This document shows, one piece after another, positions 62,925 to 64,000 of a stretch of 64,000 nt of DNA. Below the pieces are notes generated by a model, which worked only from the letters and a program-made list of their open reading frames with translations, was not told where the DNA came from and ran no database searches. Source of the DNA: Lewinella sp. JB7 (GTDB lineage: Bacteria > Bacteroidota > Bacteroidia > Chitinophagales > Saprospiraceae). The DNA lies in NCBI RefSeq assembly GCF_024297185.1, contig NZ_JANCTD010000010.1, positions 62,001 to 126,000 on the forward strand, given 5' to 3'. A program made the position numbers and the translations under genes. Each line of letters opens with the position of its first letter. The stretch's first letter is position 1.

Positions 62925-64000
62925 TTACTTCCCTTCCACTTCCTCGAATTCGACGTCCTGGACATCGTCGGCGCCCTTAGCACCGGCATCTCCCTGGGCG
63001 TTGCCTTCGGCTCCGGCTCCGGCGTCGGCGGTAGGATTACCGTCCTGCTGTGCCTGGTACATATCCTGGCTGGCGGCGTTCCAGGCGGCCGTGAGCGATT
63101 CCGTGGCGGCATCGATCTTCGCGATGTCTTCCGCTTTGTGGGCTTCCCGCAGGTCGTTCAGGCTCGTTTCGATCGCCGTCTTCTTCTCGGCGGGAATCTT
63201 TTCGCCAAACTCCTTGAGTTGCTTCTCGGTCTGGAAGACCAGCTGGTCGGCACCGTTCAGCTTCTCCACGCGCTCGCGGGCGGCCTTGTCGGCTTCCTCG
63301 TTGGCGGCGGCTTCGGCCTTCATGCGCTCGATGTCCTCCTTGTTAAGTCCGGTACCGGCTTCAATCTTGATCGACTGTTCCTTACCGGTGCCCTTATCCT
63401 TGGCGGTTACGCTGAGGATACCGTTGGCGTCCATATCGAAGGTCACCTCGATCTGGGGTACGCCGCGGGGGGCGGGGGGAATGTCGCTCAGTACGAAGCG
63501 ACCGATGGGGCGGTTATCCTTGGCCATCTGACGGGCACCCTGCAGGACGTGAATTTCCACGCTGGGCTGGTTGTCGCTGGCGGTGGAGTACACCTTGGAT
63601 TTCTTCACGGGGATCGTGCTGTTGGACTCGATCACGGTGTCGAATACGCCGCCCATGGTCTCGATACCGAGGCTCAGGGGCGTTACGTCGAGGAGCAGTA
63701 CGTCCTGAACGTCACCGCTCAGTACACCTCCCTGGATGGCGGCGCCTACGGCAACCACTTCATCGGGGTTTACACTCTTGTTGGCCTTCTTGCCGAAGAA
63801 CTTCTCGACGGCCTCCTGAATGGCAGGGATACGGGTGGAACCACCTACGAGAATTACCTCGTCGATCTCGTCCTTGCTGATGCCGGCATCGTTCATGGCC
63901 TTCTCACAGGGCTTGAGCGTACGCTGGACCAGCTCGTCGGCGAGCTGCTCGAACTTAGCGCGGCTGATCTTGACGACCAGGTGCTTGGGTACGCCGTCGA
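62925..64000 (-). CDS. dnaK: Chaperone DnaK, C-terminal part (5' end outside window)
   Basis: Hsp70 chaperone. The frame stays open to the right edge, reading [20 protein letters not shown], so the ATG at 63896 is internal and the N-terminal part of the ATPase domain is missing. Present here: the end of the nucleotide-binding domain ([34 protein letters not shown]), the substrate-binding domain ([32 protein letters not shown]), and the helical lid with a C-terminus ending [12 protein letters not shown]. About 357 of about 640 residues. A strong terminator follows. Confidence 0.97.
   Translation of the reverse strand, partial: DGVPKHLVVKISRAKFEQLADELVQRTLKPCEKAMNDAGISKDEIDEVILVGGSTRIPAIQEAVEKFFGKKANKSVNPDEVVAVGAAIQGGVLSGDVQDVLLLDVTPLSLGIETMGGVFDTVIESNSTIPVKKSKVYSTASDNQPSVEIHVLQGARQMAKDNRPIGRFVLSDIPPAPRGVPQIEVTFDMDANGILSVTAKDKGTGKEQSIKIEAGTGLNKEDIERMKAEAAANEEADKAARERVEKLNGADQLVFQTEKQLKEFGEKIPAEKKTAIETSLNDLREAHKAEDIAKIDAATESLTAAWNAASQDMYQAQQDGNPTADAGAGAEGNAQGDAGAKGADDVQDVEFEEVEGK

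Overview
The window looks like chromosomal DNA of a GC-rich member of the Bacteroidota, most likely a marine Saprospiria/Lewinella-type bacterium. The evidence is a type IX secretion substrate with a type-B sorting tail next to a PorP/SprF-like partner, a TamB gene coupled to a lipoprotein form of TamA (TamL), several TAnnTTTG-like -7 boxes, GH3/patatin and DUF3857 families common in this phylum, and weak Shine-Dalgarno signals. The genus is an inference. I see no phage, IS element, CRISPR, tRNA or rRNA.

Layout. 1-9.9 kb: lon (5' end cut by the window edge), an orphan 466-aa gene, an SPFH protein with a NadR-like kinase, a GT-C membrane protein, a patatin/GH3 pair and an SDR. 9.97-10.84 kb: a non-coding array of about ten 80-bp tandem repeats between convergent genes; each unit can fold into a contiguous four-helix cloverleaf-like structure. 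This is the most unusual object in the window. 10.9-21.2 kb: a serine hydrolase, ahcY with a strong terminator, a small two-TM protein, two coupled DUF3857/transglutaminase-like proteins (one with the catalytic Cys replaced by Ser), a DUF72 protein and ppk1. 21.2-31.6 kb: a tightly packed leftward cluster porP/sprF - giant PKD type-B T9SS protein - GH67 alpha-glucuronidase - lipoprotein - MobA-like nucleotidyltransferase - XdhC. 31.7-40 kb: pgi-mscS, a secreted double-fasciclin protein with an 11-residue-repeat linker, a BNR-repeat secreted protein and a zinc alcohol dehydrogenase with a hairpin abutting its start. 40-50 kb: tamL and tamB, a DUF4382 lipoprotein and an RlmI-like methyltransferase. 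50.4-55 kb: a FAD oxidoreductase without a normal start codon, then a translationally coupled glycosyltransferase - UDP-galactopyranose mutase - clan GH-A hydrolase cassette. 55-62.8 kb: an orphan 552-aa protein and a six-gene leftward uronate/sugar operon (GH88, TIM-barrel isomerase, Gfo/Idh oxidoreductase, SDR, DUF3311-like protein, sodium:solute symporter). 62.9-64 kb: the 3' half of dnaK, with a terminator.

How it fits together: the gene set suggests a surface-living polysaccharide degrader. GH67 and GH88 act on uronic-acid-containing glycans, the symporter and oxidoreductases take up and process the sugars, T9SS and Tam proteins build the cell surface, and the UGM cassette makes a galactofuranose-type glycan. 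Genes are closely packed, often with 4-bp ATGA/GTGA overlaps or convergent 3' overlaps.
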